Part shown: positions 46,800-58,179 of the stretch, piece by piece
Layout: each line of letters starts with the position of its first letter
Numbering within the stretch: position 1 is the stretch's first letter
Source: Torreya grandis
Lineage: Eukaryota; Streptophyta; Pinopsida; Cupressales; Taxaceae
Length of the DNA: 64,000 nt
Direction of reading: 5' to 3'
NCBI GenBank assembly: GCA_037957365.1
Contig: JARHVA010004806.1
Coordinates: 1,034,001 to 1,098,000 of the forward strand
Position numbers and translations under genes: made by a program
Notes under the pieces: generated by a model
The model's input: only the letters and a program-made list of their open reading frames with translations
The model's database searches: none
Told to the model about the DNA's origin: nothing

Positions 46800-47990
46800 C
46801 TAAATAAACTACCTACTCTAAATCTACCCATCTTAAAATTTACTCCATGAAGACCTTCAGAGGAGCAACATAAAAGTAGTGATTGAGGTATTGCCCATTG
46901 GTGGGAAATGTAAACTCTACTCCTTGTAGATCTTTGAGCTTGAAGGTGTTGCTCCCTAATATTTCTACAATATAGTATGGGTTGATCCACAAGAGTGTGA
47001 ATTTACCATGTTTTCCCTTAGGCTTATATTATTTGTCCCAAAGGAGAACTAGGTCTTCCTGCATGAACACCTTGATCTTGGAACTTTTTTCAAACCATCT
47101 CTTGACTATGGTTTGATGCCTACTAAAATAAGCAAAGGCTTTCTCCCTTGCATCTTCCATTTGAATGATGTCCAACAATATAGAGTTGGAAAGCTCTTGT
47201 CTTTCTTCCATATATTAATACATAAATTTTTATGTAGGCAACTTGAGAGTATTAGGAAAGATGGATTCTTTCCCATACACCAATAGAAATTGTGAAGCTC
47301 TTAAGGATTGTTTTATTATTATCCTATTATCCCATAGTGAAAACTTAAGGAGATTATGCCAAGTCATGGGTTTATCTACAACAAACTTCTTGATTTCCTT
47401 CATTGTATTCTAATTCATAGATTCAAAGATTCCATTCCCTTAGGGATAATGGTTGGATGAAAACTGAGAGTAATTACATTATCACAAGCCCATTAATTCA
47501 TCTTTATGGAAATGAATGTAGATCTATTATCACACACTAGAGAGATTGGAGTTCCAAACCTAGTATAGATGTTTTCCTCTAAGAAATTGATCACCTCTTC
47601 AGTCCTACATTGTTTAGTGGCTACAACTTTAGTCCACCTTATGAAATAATATATGGTATTAAGGACATACTTGTGACCTTTAGATGAGTTGGGTTTGATT
47701 ACCTAAACAAATTCCAACCCCCATTGAGTAAAGGGTTTGTCAATCATGATTGGTTTTAGTGGCATTGCTGCCTTTGGCTCCTTGGTGCTAAAAATATGAC
47801 ATGAGTGGAATTCCCTCACATGTTTGTGAGCATCGTTAAAAATAATTGGCCAATAATATCCATCTCTAAGAATTATATGGGATGTGGTCTTCCTAGATAA
47901 ATGTCCACTACCTAGATTTTCATGAAAGGTGCTCATGATTTAGGTGGCTTCTTCTTGTGAGACACATCTTAAATAAATTCCTTAAAAATT
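46800..47990 (-). pseudogene. pol: G integrase: H2C2 zinc domain, DDE core and C-terminal domain
   Basis: 47936-47720 (minus) gives FHENLGSGHLSRKTTSHIIL, GYYWPIIFNDAHKHV and FHSCHIF, the Tat-type zinc domain; the first Cys is Phe. Then PFTQWGLEFV opens the core (47710). LVCDNRSTFIS carries the second Asp at about 47540, and GMESLNQ is in the place of 'g..EstNk' with Glu kept. 47211-47029 gives NSILLDIIQMEDAREKAF. About 46985-46830 gives YIVEILGSNTFKLKDLQGVE and FPTNGQYLNHYF, the Tat C-terminal pattern. Stops and shifts throughout. Confidence 0.85.
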
Positions 47991-48039
47991 TATCCTATAC
48001 AAGACCCTATCCTTTATTAAGTATTGGGTTGCCTTCAAC

Positions 48040-48520
48040 CTTAGGGATCTTTTCTACTACCTAGATAGACCTAAAAGACAAACACCATTAATTAGAAAAT
48101 GTATGATCAAATCATACCACTCACTAGCTTGAAATTTTTGTTGATCCACTTGCATAATACTTAGCCTAGGGTTAGTATTAAAAATCATTTGGATCAAACC
48201 TTGGGACCTTACCAATTTTTTTGTTTTCATTTCCAATCATATTCATATAAAACCAACATCAATTTACCTCTACATTCTACTAATTCATTCTGACTTAACA
48301 TAAGTTTGGTGGTAGGGTCAGGTAAAATAGCATGCACCTTATTTATAAGGATATAATTCTTGAATTTCTTAACTTCCTTAACTAATGCATATGACTCATT
48401 ATTAATTAATTCATAATTTAACTCAAAATTCTTCAAATTAGTGCTCATAAAATGAATTGGGTGGTCACACCCTTCATTTTTTTAAGTTGATATTGTAGCC
48501 ATAGTGTGATCAGATGTAAT
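48040..48520 (-). pseudogene. pol: G RNase H (RT-linked)
   Basis: 48448-48227 (minus) gives LKNFELNYELINNESYALVK, a match to 'ls..ElnY...ekq.lAlv.a', then KKFKNYILINKVHAI ('qklr.Yl....v.vi') and NELVECRGKLMLVLYEYD ('ke...R...W...L.eyD'). This is the second RNase H of the element, downstream of RT as in all gypsy elements. Confidence 0.75.
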
Positions 48521-48649
48521 GAAATATAGGTATAAGTCCTTTGAGAAATTAGGACTTATAAGGACTAGAGCTTGGCTAATGGCCTCATTGATATCATTGA
48601 ATTCCTTTATATAATCTTCATTTCATGTGACCTTGGCATACTTATTTAT

Positions 48650-49730
48650 CATGTCATTTAGTGGCTTGACAACCTCTATAAAGCTATAAAATAAACTTTC
48701 TTACAAAATTTATTTTACCAAAGAATGATTTTAGCTCTTTCTTAATATTTGGAGGATCTATTCTAGATATGGCCTCCATTATTTTAGGATATATAAATAT
48801 CCCATATTTGGTTATAACATGAGATAATAATTTTCCTTTAGTCATATAAAATATGCTTTTCTTAGGGTTTAAGGAAATACCATACCTTTTGCATCTTTCA
48901 AAGACTTGTTGTAAATGCATGAAGTGATCTTACCTATTTTTAGAAAAAACTATTAGATCATCCATTTAAATAATAATGCATTTACCTATAAGAGCTTAGA
49001 AGGCATGGTCCATATCTCTTTGTAAGGTAGTTCATGCATTGATTAGTCTAAAGGGCATCTTATTGTAAGAAAAGGTTCCCCACTTTGTGGTGAATGCTAT
49101 CTTCATCTTGTCCTCTCTATCAACTAACACTTGGTTGTAACCTAAAAAGCTATCAAGAAAAGACGTCATAGATAAACCTAAAATAACTTGAATCACTTGG
49201 TCTAGGGAAGGAATGGGATAAATGTCCTTTTTTTATGCTTTGTTTAAGTTCTTAAAGTCAATACAAGGTCTAATCTCACCATTCTTCTTCCTGAATTACA
49301 CTAAATAAGCCACCCAAGTTAAATGCCTGATGAAGAAGGCTATCCTAGAATCTAATAATCTCTTGACCTCCTTGAAGATCATGGGTTCTAAGAGAAAGTT
49401 TACAAGCTTCTTTTTCTACTTGAATGGTTTGCAACTCTCTTTAAGGGGTATAGTATGGGTAATGACCCTTGGATGAAAGATATTTAAGTCATCATACAAC
49501 CATGCTATAACATCCCTGTATTGAATAATGAACTCTTTAGCATTTTGATTCTCAATGTTTATATAGGCATTTACAACATTTACCATTTGGGATTGATCTT
49601 GGAGACCAAGATCAATAACATTATAATCTTTTCCACTTACCTTGGGAACCTTGGAAACCTCAACTAGTTTATCTTGATCAAATAGTCTTTCTAAAGCAAT
49701 CATTCCCTTAGGGATCTTGTTGTCATTCAA
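48650..49730 (-). pseudogene. pol: G reverse transcriptase
   Basis: From 49730 (minus): KEFIIQYRDVIAWLYDDL and HTIPLKESCKPFK lead into the fingers. At about 49300-49240 RKKNGEIRPCIDFKNLNKA; then KKDIYPIPSLDQVIQ; FLDSFLGYNQVLV at about 49150-49115 (catalytic Asp present); KIAFTTKWGTFSYNKMPF; and stop-MDDLIVFSK at about 48970-48943, where the YxDD pair remains but the Tyr position is near a stop. The thumb follows: VFERCKRYGISLNPKKSIF and ELKSFFGKINFVRKFI. All order and spacing are typical of the Tat/Ogre clade. Confidence 0.9.
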
Positions 49731-49859
49731 CTAAATGACTTTACCATCAAACTTATCCTTTTTATATGCATTTCATTGGTATAATCAATAATATGAGAAT
49801 CAAATTCTCCAAAATTGGTCATGAAATCTAATATCTACTCATCATCATTGAAAACTTGA

Positions 49860-50330
49860 AACTATTTAATATTATCAGGCACTGAAGGATACATAACCAA
49901 CTTAATGTATAAATTAGGGGAATTTTTATTTGGCATGAGGTTGGTTGTAGCAAATGCCAATTTATTAACAACTTGGTTTTCTCTTCTTGGGATGGAAATG
50001 ATGCCAAAGTCATCAAAGGATTTAATCAAATCCCAAACTCTAAAATTATACTTTTTCAGGTATGAGAGCTTACATTCATATTTGCTTCTTACTTGGTTGA
50101 CCACTAGTTCTAGATCCCCATAAACTAGTAGTTCTTTAGCCTTCTTCTTTATAGAAAATTGTAAGCATATGTTAAGGGCTTCATACTCAACAAGATTTTT
50201 AGTACAAGGGAATTTGATCCTATAAGAAGTATGATACTTTATATTAGTAGATTCATTAAAACAATGCCAACACCTAATTCAACATTACACCTACCACCAT
50301 CAAAATACAATTTCCATAGTCCAGGAATAA
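49860..50330 (-). pseudogene. pol: G archaeal-type RNase H (aRH) between protease and RT
   Basis: The minus strand gives WKLYFDGGRCNVELGVGIVL (about 50330-50265, first acidic residue), NLVEYEALNICLQF (Glu, about 50204), LLVYGDLELVVNQVRSKYEC (Asp, about 50125) and SIPRRENQVVNKLA. Three catalytic acids are visible in order. An extra RNase H between protease and RT is the hallmark of the Tat/Ogre clade of Ty3/gypsy, and it fixes the family of G. Confidence 0.85.
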
Positions 50331-50399
50331 CATGAGCATTCTTGGGATCACATACCTTATTAGTCTCTAGGATGAAAACCCTTAAGTCTAAGTCAATTA

Positions 50400-50900
50400 T
50401 GTTGACCCTCTCATTCATAGAATTATACCCAATTATCATATGTTTGATCCTTAATTCTCTCTCAACCCTTATTTGATTAGGAACTCCCTTCGAAGGTAGC
50501 CACATATGTAAGCAATTTATGGACATGTAACCATTCAAATCCTTGGTCCATTCTCTACTCAATAGGATTCCATAAACATCAAGGATATGAAAAACTTGAA
50601 TATCAATGAATTGTTGTACCCTAGGCTCAGATGTTAGTTGCATGTGAACATTTAAACGCTCCCCAATTACCCTAATTCTAGATTTGTCTAATTGGGTAGC
50701 AACCCTAGTAGACTTAATATGAGTCAGACCAAGTTATTTGCATATACCTATAGGCATGATATTGGTATATGCTCCTAAATCTAATAAACAATTATGTAAT
50801 TTTTTACCAAACATCCTAACAATGAGCAAGAAAGGAGGAGATTCATCCTTGGCCATGTGCACAATCACATTGGCATCATCTGTCTATGGTGGATTGTTAG
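50400..50900 (-). pseudogene. pol: G aspartic protease and linker
   Basis: The minus strand gives HNCLLDLGAYTNIMPIGICK at about 50795-50740 (family: 'cLLDsGAs.NlMp..v...Lg'); the catalytic Asp is kept but Ser of DSG is Leu. It continues STRVATQLDKSRIRVIGE, EPRVQQFIDIQVFHILDVYG, ILLSREWTKDLNGYMS and HMWLPSKGVPNQIRVERE, a well-known run in Tat proteases. The longest intact stretch of G lies here (50643-50239, 134 codons). Confidence 0.85.
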
Positions 50901-51349
50901 AATTCTTTGACAAAGATTCTAATAGAAGGCCCCTTTGATATATAATATGTGTAATTTCATGAAATGTAATATTAGCTTTTATCTTCTTCATGTCCTCTAC
51001 TATGTTATATCTAGTTTTATAAGAACTAAGAATTTTAATGCTAGGTTTAAAATTACTCCCTTTAGGTGGCTTATGATTGTTTCTTGAAAAGGTGTCTAGA
51101 GGAGATCCAATTTTTTTTTAAGGAATTGAGTTAGTCAAAAGCTACTTCTATTCCCTATTCCTCAAAGGGTAGCTCTTCTTTAAGAATAGGATGTCATCAG
51201 GTTCATTTTCCTCTTGAAAGGGGAAATCAAAGGTGTCCACCATGAAGGCTTGATCAGATGACTTAGGTCTAGAGGTGCTTGAACCACTTTATTTGTTAGG
51301 GACCACTTAAAAAATATATAAAGCCTCTTGGAAAGCTTTAAAGGCTTTT

Positions 51350-51430
51350 CAAAATTCAATACAATCAATTTCTCTATGTTTGGCTATGTAATGTACCCTA
51401 TAGTAATTAGTTAATGCCATGTCAGTGAGG
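51350..51430 (-). pseudogene. gag: G gag zinc-knuckle region
   Basis: The minus strand gives YYRVHYIAKHREIDCIEF, a worn 'YC..H...gH.t..C..l' knuckle of the Tat gag; the first Cys has been lost. It lies between the gag core and protease. Confidence 0.55.
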
Positions 51431-51989
51431 TTAATGTCCATGGTCTTATTTTAAGAATATGGCTCATTAATACTATTATTATGAAAAATATAATTATAAA
51501 ATATATTATTTGGTCTATTAAACCTTTGAAATGATAAGTTCCTACTAGAGAGCTCTCTAGTATTGCTTATTTTTTTGTAGCTAAAGGAAATCAATGCTTA
51601 ATTTTTGAACCATTTTCAAGATAGAATCATTCTCATTTTTAGGAGTTTAAAAATTATGTACCTAGTTATTTTTAGTAGATGGTATCAAAAGCCTTTTATT
51701 ATTTGGATTCAAGCCATTAGTAGGATGATGTAGGAGTCCTAAATTCTGATTGGGAGCTGTATGACTCAATGGCAATTGAGTTAGGCTTGCGAACTAGTTT
51801 AATGTTGGGATATTTTGATTATTGTTTGGGAATAAGTTCATCACATGAATTTTTGGGTTGATGTTTGGCACATAATATGTCATTTTTCCTTGGGGTTGTA
51901 TTTGATCATTGATGGTTACTGCTTTATCATAGGCTCTATCTAATGAAGTTATGGTTGGCATAGATCTCTTCAAAATATTGATGTCATCA

Positions 51990-52470
51990 GATCTACTAGA
52001 TATTTGTAAATATATAGAGCTAAGACATCATTAATATTATAAGGGTTTATGGTCCTACTAAACATTTTTTGAAATATAGCATTGAAGGACATAATAGGCT
52101 CACTTGCATCTCTTATAATGGTGGTGAACTAATGGTAGATAACATAAGGACTAATAATCTTACCAAATTGATCTATGAATGAAATATTGAAATCATCCTA
52201 GCTTATGATGTAATTATTAGGAAATTTAAAAATCCATTCATAAGTAACATCTTTAAAGGTGAAGGGGAATAACCTGTAAGTTGCATCCTCATGTACAACA
52301 TTCAACAGTCTTAAGGTTGCTTTGAAAAATTTTTATGTTCTTCAACAGTTACTATACCCATTGGACTAAATGTAGGTGAGTACTTTTTAGGGTCACATGG
52401 GAGGTCATGAACCATACCAAGTACATTAATAGAGTATTCTCCCAACCAAGACATATTTGGATGAAGATTT
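51990..52470 (-). pseudogene. gag: G gag core (Retrotrans_gag domain)
   Basis: The minus strand gives ATYRLFPFTFKDVTYEWIF (family: 'a..rlFp.sL.g.A..Wf'), SWDDF-like with one stop, ISFIDQFGKIISPYVIY (family: 'f..kFf....t') and ASEPIMSFNAIFQKMFSRTI (family: '...E.v..F..RF..l..rip'). The capsid-forming domain, located next to the 5' leader as expected. Confidence 0.72.
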
Positions 52471-52559
52471 AAGGTACAGGTACCTTGAAGAGGTGAAGTT
52501 GGTACAGATCTAGATCTCTTATGTCTACCTTTGTCATGTCTAGCTTTTCTATGGACCTT

Positions 52560-53118
52560 AAGCTCAAGAAAATGTTACCTAGTATTTGAGTGTGATCTTG
52601 TTATGATCCTTGGCAATTCCATCTTGAAATTTGAATATCTTGTCTAAAATATGATGTATCAAGTTAACATTTATAAAGAACAAGAGTTAGACTTGCACAT
52701 TGAGCTTATTTTACAAAGGTGGTGTGAAAAACTATAAGGGACATGGATGTTTGATTGAATTAACTCAAAGACACATTAAATTATGTAAATATGGTCTCTC
52801 TTTATAATTTTAAGCCTAAAGGAACTTAGATCTATGAAATATATGCCCACCTTTGATCAAAATAAGTTGTCCTAACATTAGATACTATGGATTCTCAAAG
52901 CTAAAGCTAAATTTACTTGAAACAAGCATAAATTCCCAAAGACCTTCAAAATAAGCACAAAGACATCCTATAAATGACAAAGATTGATGATCTTTATACT
53001 TATAAGAAAATAATTCACCCAAAAACACAAAGATATATTGATTTTTAGATAAAACAAACTAAGATCAACAAATATTTTGAAGAAATCAAGCCCTCCTAGC
53101 ACCAGTGGGAAATTCTCT
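52560..53118 (-). other. G 5' leader with candidate primer site
   Basis: Between gag and the right LTR. The minus strand directly after the LTR reads AGAGAATTTCCCACTGGTGC followed by TAGGAGGG; the TGG-starting candidate primer site is 53104-53091, 14 bases from the LTR. It does not closely match motif B of C and D and I cannot assign its tRNA. Confidence 0.4.
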
Positions 53119-54164
53119 TGTTGATACCTCTAAATGAATCATAGGTTCTCTTAGTGCTTAAATAACATTTATCATTTTAGAATTTATAAAATTTAGAGCA
53201 TGAGTTGTAGGTTTTGGCAATCTAGTTATCTATGGTGAAATAACAATAGAGCAAGATACATAGTTCCACAATATTAATATGATTTTGTGGTTGGGAGCCA
53301 CCTTGGTTCATTAGTTGAGAATTTTAGAGAATCTATGTTAATAATTAGTGAATTATGTTCCATATTTAAGCTACAAACTAATCTAAGTGGATATTTATAA
53401 TGAAGCTAAAACTAAAGTGATCTGGTGTAAAAAAAAGAGTAAAGAGAAGAGTAAGGTAGAAAAGGAATGAGTGATTGCCAATTTTAGTATCAAATACTAA
53501 GACAAAGCATCAATTGAAACTGAGTATGCATTCAAACAATATATAATGCAACATAGCCTAAACTCAAACTCCACTATATATCAGACAAACTTCAAAGTAT
53601 AATTTAAAGAGTCACAAGTAAGAACCAGATCTACTTTAAGGATTTACTATTATAATTAATAACAATGGCACATAAAAATATAGAGTAAAATGAAGTGAAT
53701 CAAAACCTAAGATATTATAACTTATCTAGCATATGAAAAAATTAGAAACCCTGTGATTAGAAAATGCAACTCAAAATTCAAAGACACCATTCAAATTCAA
53801 GACCTTTACCAATAATTAAGAGAAAAGATATATTAGCAATTGTCATATCAAATATGGATAATCCTTTTATAATTATTTGATTATATTAATTAATTCAAGT
53901 GTACAAATGTTTCTCCAAATCTCTCCTCTTTCAAATGGTAATACATACCTTTATAGAAAGATTAGGCAATAGACCTATCAGTTAAAAAGTATATGTGTAC
54001 AAATATAAGGATAGTTATCCTTACAAGTTATAAAATATATGTGATTTTCACAATCATATTGACCTAGAGGCAAATATGCTAACAAACTAGCATATTACTT
54101 TACAATGGAATATTCTATTTCAAAAAGGTATAAAATTCTACAAAATAGAATACTACGTAATTTC

Positions 54165-57100
54165 CTGGTGGGGCCTCTGGTTATCATTACTGGAGGATGC
54201 TCATGGATTTAGCATGTTACTCATCAATTAGCTCTAAATCCATAGCCAACTTCATGATACACTCCTCTTCTTGATCTACTAAGTCATCAAGTTACCTGTC
54301 ATTCCTATCCATGGCTTTTTTAATTCTCCTAACTTCATTTATCCTTTCTCCTACATTGAATATCATGTCTAGGATATTATTTTTATCAACCCTAGATTTG
54401 CCTTAGATTTTTACTTTGATTTTTTGGGTTACCAAAGTAGCCCTATATTTAAATTCTTCATGACTTATGACTCTAAGGATAGTGGGCTATGTAGGATCTA
54501 TGATCATAGTCTCAATAAATTGCTCAATTCTTGTAATTAGTTCCTTATCATCTTCTAGGAGTCTTTCTACATCATCGTGCCAAGCACTCAAAATATAAAT
54601 CTTATCAACCACAATTCCCAAAATTGTGCTCAAGTGTCCAAAACTAATGGTTTTGAAGCCTAGGATATATTTCCTTGATCGAATGTTGAGAAGTTGGGAT
54701 ATTTTATCCTCTAGGGCTTGTTATTGGTTGAGGAGGCTCTTTATCAATTCACACTACGCCTATAATGCACTCTACCTTAGTTTCATTGATTTGAGTGACT
54801 CAAACATGTCATAAAATGAATCATCAAGCATTTTGGTCATTACTTTAAACACTAACATAATTGCCTATATCTACAAGTTTTCTTTTTTTCTTCCCAAATT
54901 TAAGATTCTCTGCTTCATCCCCTATACTCTAGATATTTCTTGTGCTAATTGGGCCTCAATCAAACTTTCCACATCCTCTTCATGAATTTAAACTTCACCA
55001 AGCTACTTACCTCCCATAGGGGTTAATCCCACAAAGGGTTCCACCTTTTGAAAGGTGAATTCTTTTGTTCCAACCATAGATATCCATTTTGTTATTCCTT
55101 CTAACCCAACTATTTTAGGGTTAAATTTTATGGTGGTGATTGTACTCTTAAACTTAATAGGTTTTGAGACCTCCACACTTGAGATACTTGATGCCTCTAA
55201 GGCCTTCATCCTTTTACTTTATAGTCCTTGGGTGACCAAAATCTTCCTTTCCTCTTGGTCCCTCACCATAGCCCTTATCCATGGATTTATGTCATCTTGT
55301 ATTTCAGTATCAACAACTTTGTTTATGGTACATGAATTAGAAGTGAAGGACTCCTTTGTAACTTTACATAAATGAACTAGGCATGAATGACTAGTTCATG
55401 AATTGGGAATTCATCACTGAAGAGATTGATTTTACTGGTGGGGTGAGTGAAAATCAATCTTGGTTTCTTCTTTGGTCTAACGAGGAGCAATTCTAGTTCT
55501 ACCTTCATCTTTTCTTGGGATACCATAAGGATAATCTCTTTTCCTTTATCTTCCTTAGGCTCCTCTTACTTATCTAAGTAATAGGCCTCTACATGTTCCT
55601 TGAGGGCACCCTCAAGTATATCTTCTAGTTCCAAAGCAATCATGTCAATGTATTGAATTAGGGAAGGTAGCCTTTGGTGGAATGTTTAAGTTGAGGGCCC
55701 CTCTCCAAGTCTCTTCTCTAATATTAATTCTCCTAATTTCTCCTTGACCTTACCTTGTTAATCATATTCTTGTATAGTTTTCTCTAGAGGCTGTGACTAT
55801 GGTTGTTTTACCTAGGGTTGTTCTTGGGTTATCCTAGATGAACTAGGTAGCAAGTGATACTAAAAAGGATGAATTTTCCATGTCTCTCTTAAGCTCTTGT
55901 CATCCTTGGTCAATGTATGTTCTATCTTGATATTTTGGCCTTGGATCCTAGCCAATATTCTTATGTTCTTTATAATTATTATCCTTAATATATATAGTGT
56001 CATGGTCATCAAGTTGATGTACATATTTAAGCTTTGGGAGCTTCTTGTCCTTCAAGTGGCTAGCCACTATACCCTTAGTATCCCACATCTTAACTTCATG
56101 AAGTTGAAAATAAAATGAATCTTAGTGTTTGGCCATAGTCTCAACCTATTTCTAGTCCTAGTGTATGGTCATTCCAATGACTATAAGGAAGGGGTGGATA
56201 AGTCCTTTCTTATTTTCTATACAAGTGCCATCAATGCCATGCAAGAATTGGGAGATAATTTCTTATTCAACTAGATTTTTAAGAACATATATTGGTAACC
56301 TACAAGGCTGGGACATAATGCCCTCAATCTTGATGATTGTGAAGTTAGGTTAGTACTAGATATCACCTATCATGTCCACTTACTTCTTGATTAAGAGGTG
56401 AACCCTAGGCATAAAAACTCCTATAATGGCCTCAACTATAGATGGATAAATTAAATAAAAAATTAAATATATGTGGTTCCTATACTTAAAGATATGTAAT
56501 TTAGAATACTGGTGTGAAATGGTGGTTTTTCCATCTAGGGACCAATTCTTAATCCTTTGGAAGTTAATGTAGGCAAGTAAGGCATCTAGTAGGTATGACA
56601 TCATATAAAACTAATTTGAGGTCTTTATTTTTATAAAAGTTATTTGTTTGGTGAGGAAGATACTGATTAAATCTCTAATTAGAAGGGTGATCTTTTATTC
56701 CACCATGAAATGTACATATAGGACCCAAATTTTATTCACATAGGTGGTTGAGGGGGCTCCAAAGGCTAGTTCAATAGGGTCATTATAACTCTAATTCCCT
56801 ACCTAAATTAGATTATTTGTATTTTTCCCTGAAATTACCTAAAGATATGAGGGACTTGGTGCAATGAGGGTCTAAGGATAGAGTCCAAGTCATGGTTGCT
56901 TATCCACTCTTTCATCTTGGATAAATCACATGGGGAAAAAGGAACTTATAATATTTCTCAAATGATACAAGATAAATATATGATACTTCCTTGGAGTTTC
57001 CCTCCCTAGTGATCCATTCATTATTATTTCTACAATCAACAAAGATGGGAGCAAGGATATCTATACAGTGTAGTATCTCAAGCTTTTCCATAATGTAGTG

Positions 57101-57455
57101 GAGGCTTGCCATCTAAATAATGACTAGGTCATTGTGTCTTTGGCTTAATGAAATAATTATTTGCTCCTCTTTTATGATGGGATTAAATTCCTAAACCATG
57201 AAGAGGATTTTGGACTAGTTCCTAATGGTTGGGATATTCAAGGATGAAAGGTATAATTTAATGTCTTTGAAGATCTGACCTTCATTATCTATTGAAAAGT
57301 AGAGTTCAGTCTCCTCCTTCAAATACTGTGTGTGAGTTGCCATTATTTTCCTATATATTATTTATACAAGTATAAAATGGTCTCTATGGAAGCTTTCTTA
57401 TGCTCAGAAACACAATTAAGTTCTCCTTGGATCAAGTTGTAACCAATTGAGTCTA
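54165..57455 (-). pseudogene. LTR-borne long ORF relic, right copy (unknown protein)
   Basis: Counterpart of 39860-43137. Pieces on minus: 57112-56912 (KLEILHCIDILAPIFVDCRN, against KLEVLHYIDILSPIFIDYK in the left copy), 56604-56380 (MMSYLLDALLAYINFQRIKN; IKNWSLDGKTTISH) and 55209-55003 (VSKPIKFKSTITTIKFNPKI). The two copies break in different places, so most stops arose after insertion and the frame was better preserved in the parent. The likely start Met of the left copy reads Ile here. Function unknown. Confidence 0.5.
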
Positions 57456-58142
57456 TTTGGGTCACTTTTATGTAGGGTTTTGGATCTTTAATGGTAGAAT
57501 ATATCTAGGGTTTGGCCTATACATGACTTGGATTTGATTTTGACCTTTGCCTTTATAAATTTACATTCTTGATCCCATAAGATCTTATATTTTATCCTTT
57601 TCTACTTTTGTGGCACCTATATGGCATCAGTCTGGGCCTTTCACAATGTTTTTCATAAATGCCTTTTGAGAACTAGCCATTGGCATTTAAAAAATGCCTC
57701 TTTTACTTTACTTCATTGGATCAAAATATAGGATTAGTATGAGACATTGATTTTAATCTAGGCCCTTGCATTTGATTATCTCTTTTTATTCCAATAATTG
57801 TAGTTGAAACACTTGGCATCTTACTTCAAATCCTATATCAATCCTTTACTGAATGAGCATTGGACATACAATGAGCTCATGAGCCTTTTAAAATTCAATA
57901 TCACCTTCACACTATTGGATATTATTCTATAAATGAAATTTAAACCATTGAATCATCTTGTCAGATCTGCCTCGAATGAGCCTTCATCATGCATTAAACT
58001 CATGGGCTCTCAGGACCTTGTTGAAAAGTCATTAGGAATCTTTGCATCATTAGATCAAAACCCAATGATGAAGCATGAACCATTGATCTATAAAGATGCT
58101 CAAATATTAAATTAGAATTTTATTAAGACCATGACTTAGGAT

Positions 58143-58179
58143 AAGGTTTGTTTCATTTATTAGTCATGAAATAAACCTT
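58143..58179. repeat. Conserved inverted repeat in G right LTR
   Basis: AAGGTTTGTTTCAT and ATGAAATAAACCTT, arms unchanged from the left LTR (43859-43895) although surrounding bases differ. The loop is TTATTAGTC here and TTATTAAGC there. Confidence 0.7.

Noticed and set aside
55055..55375. 106-codon plus ORF in the G right LTR
   Set aside because: Antisense to the LTR-borne frame (minus pieces at 55003-55209) and not open in the left copy.
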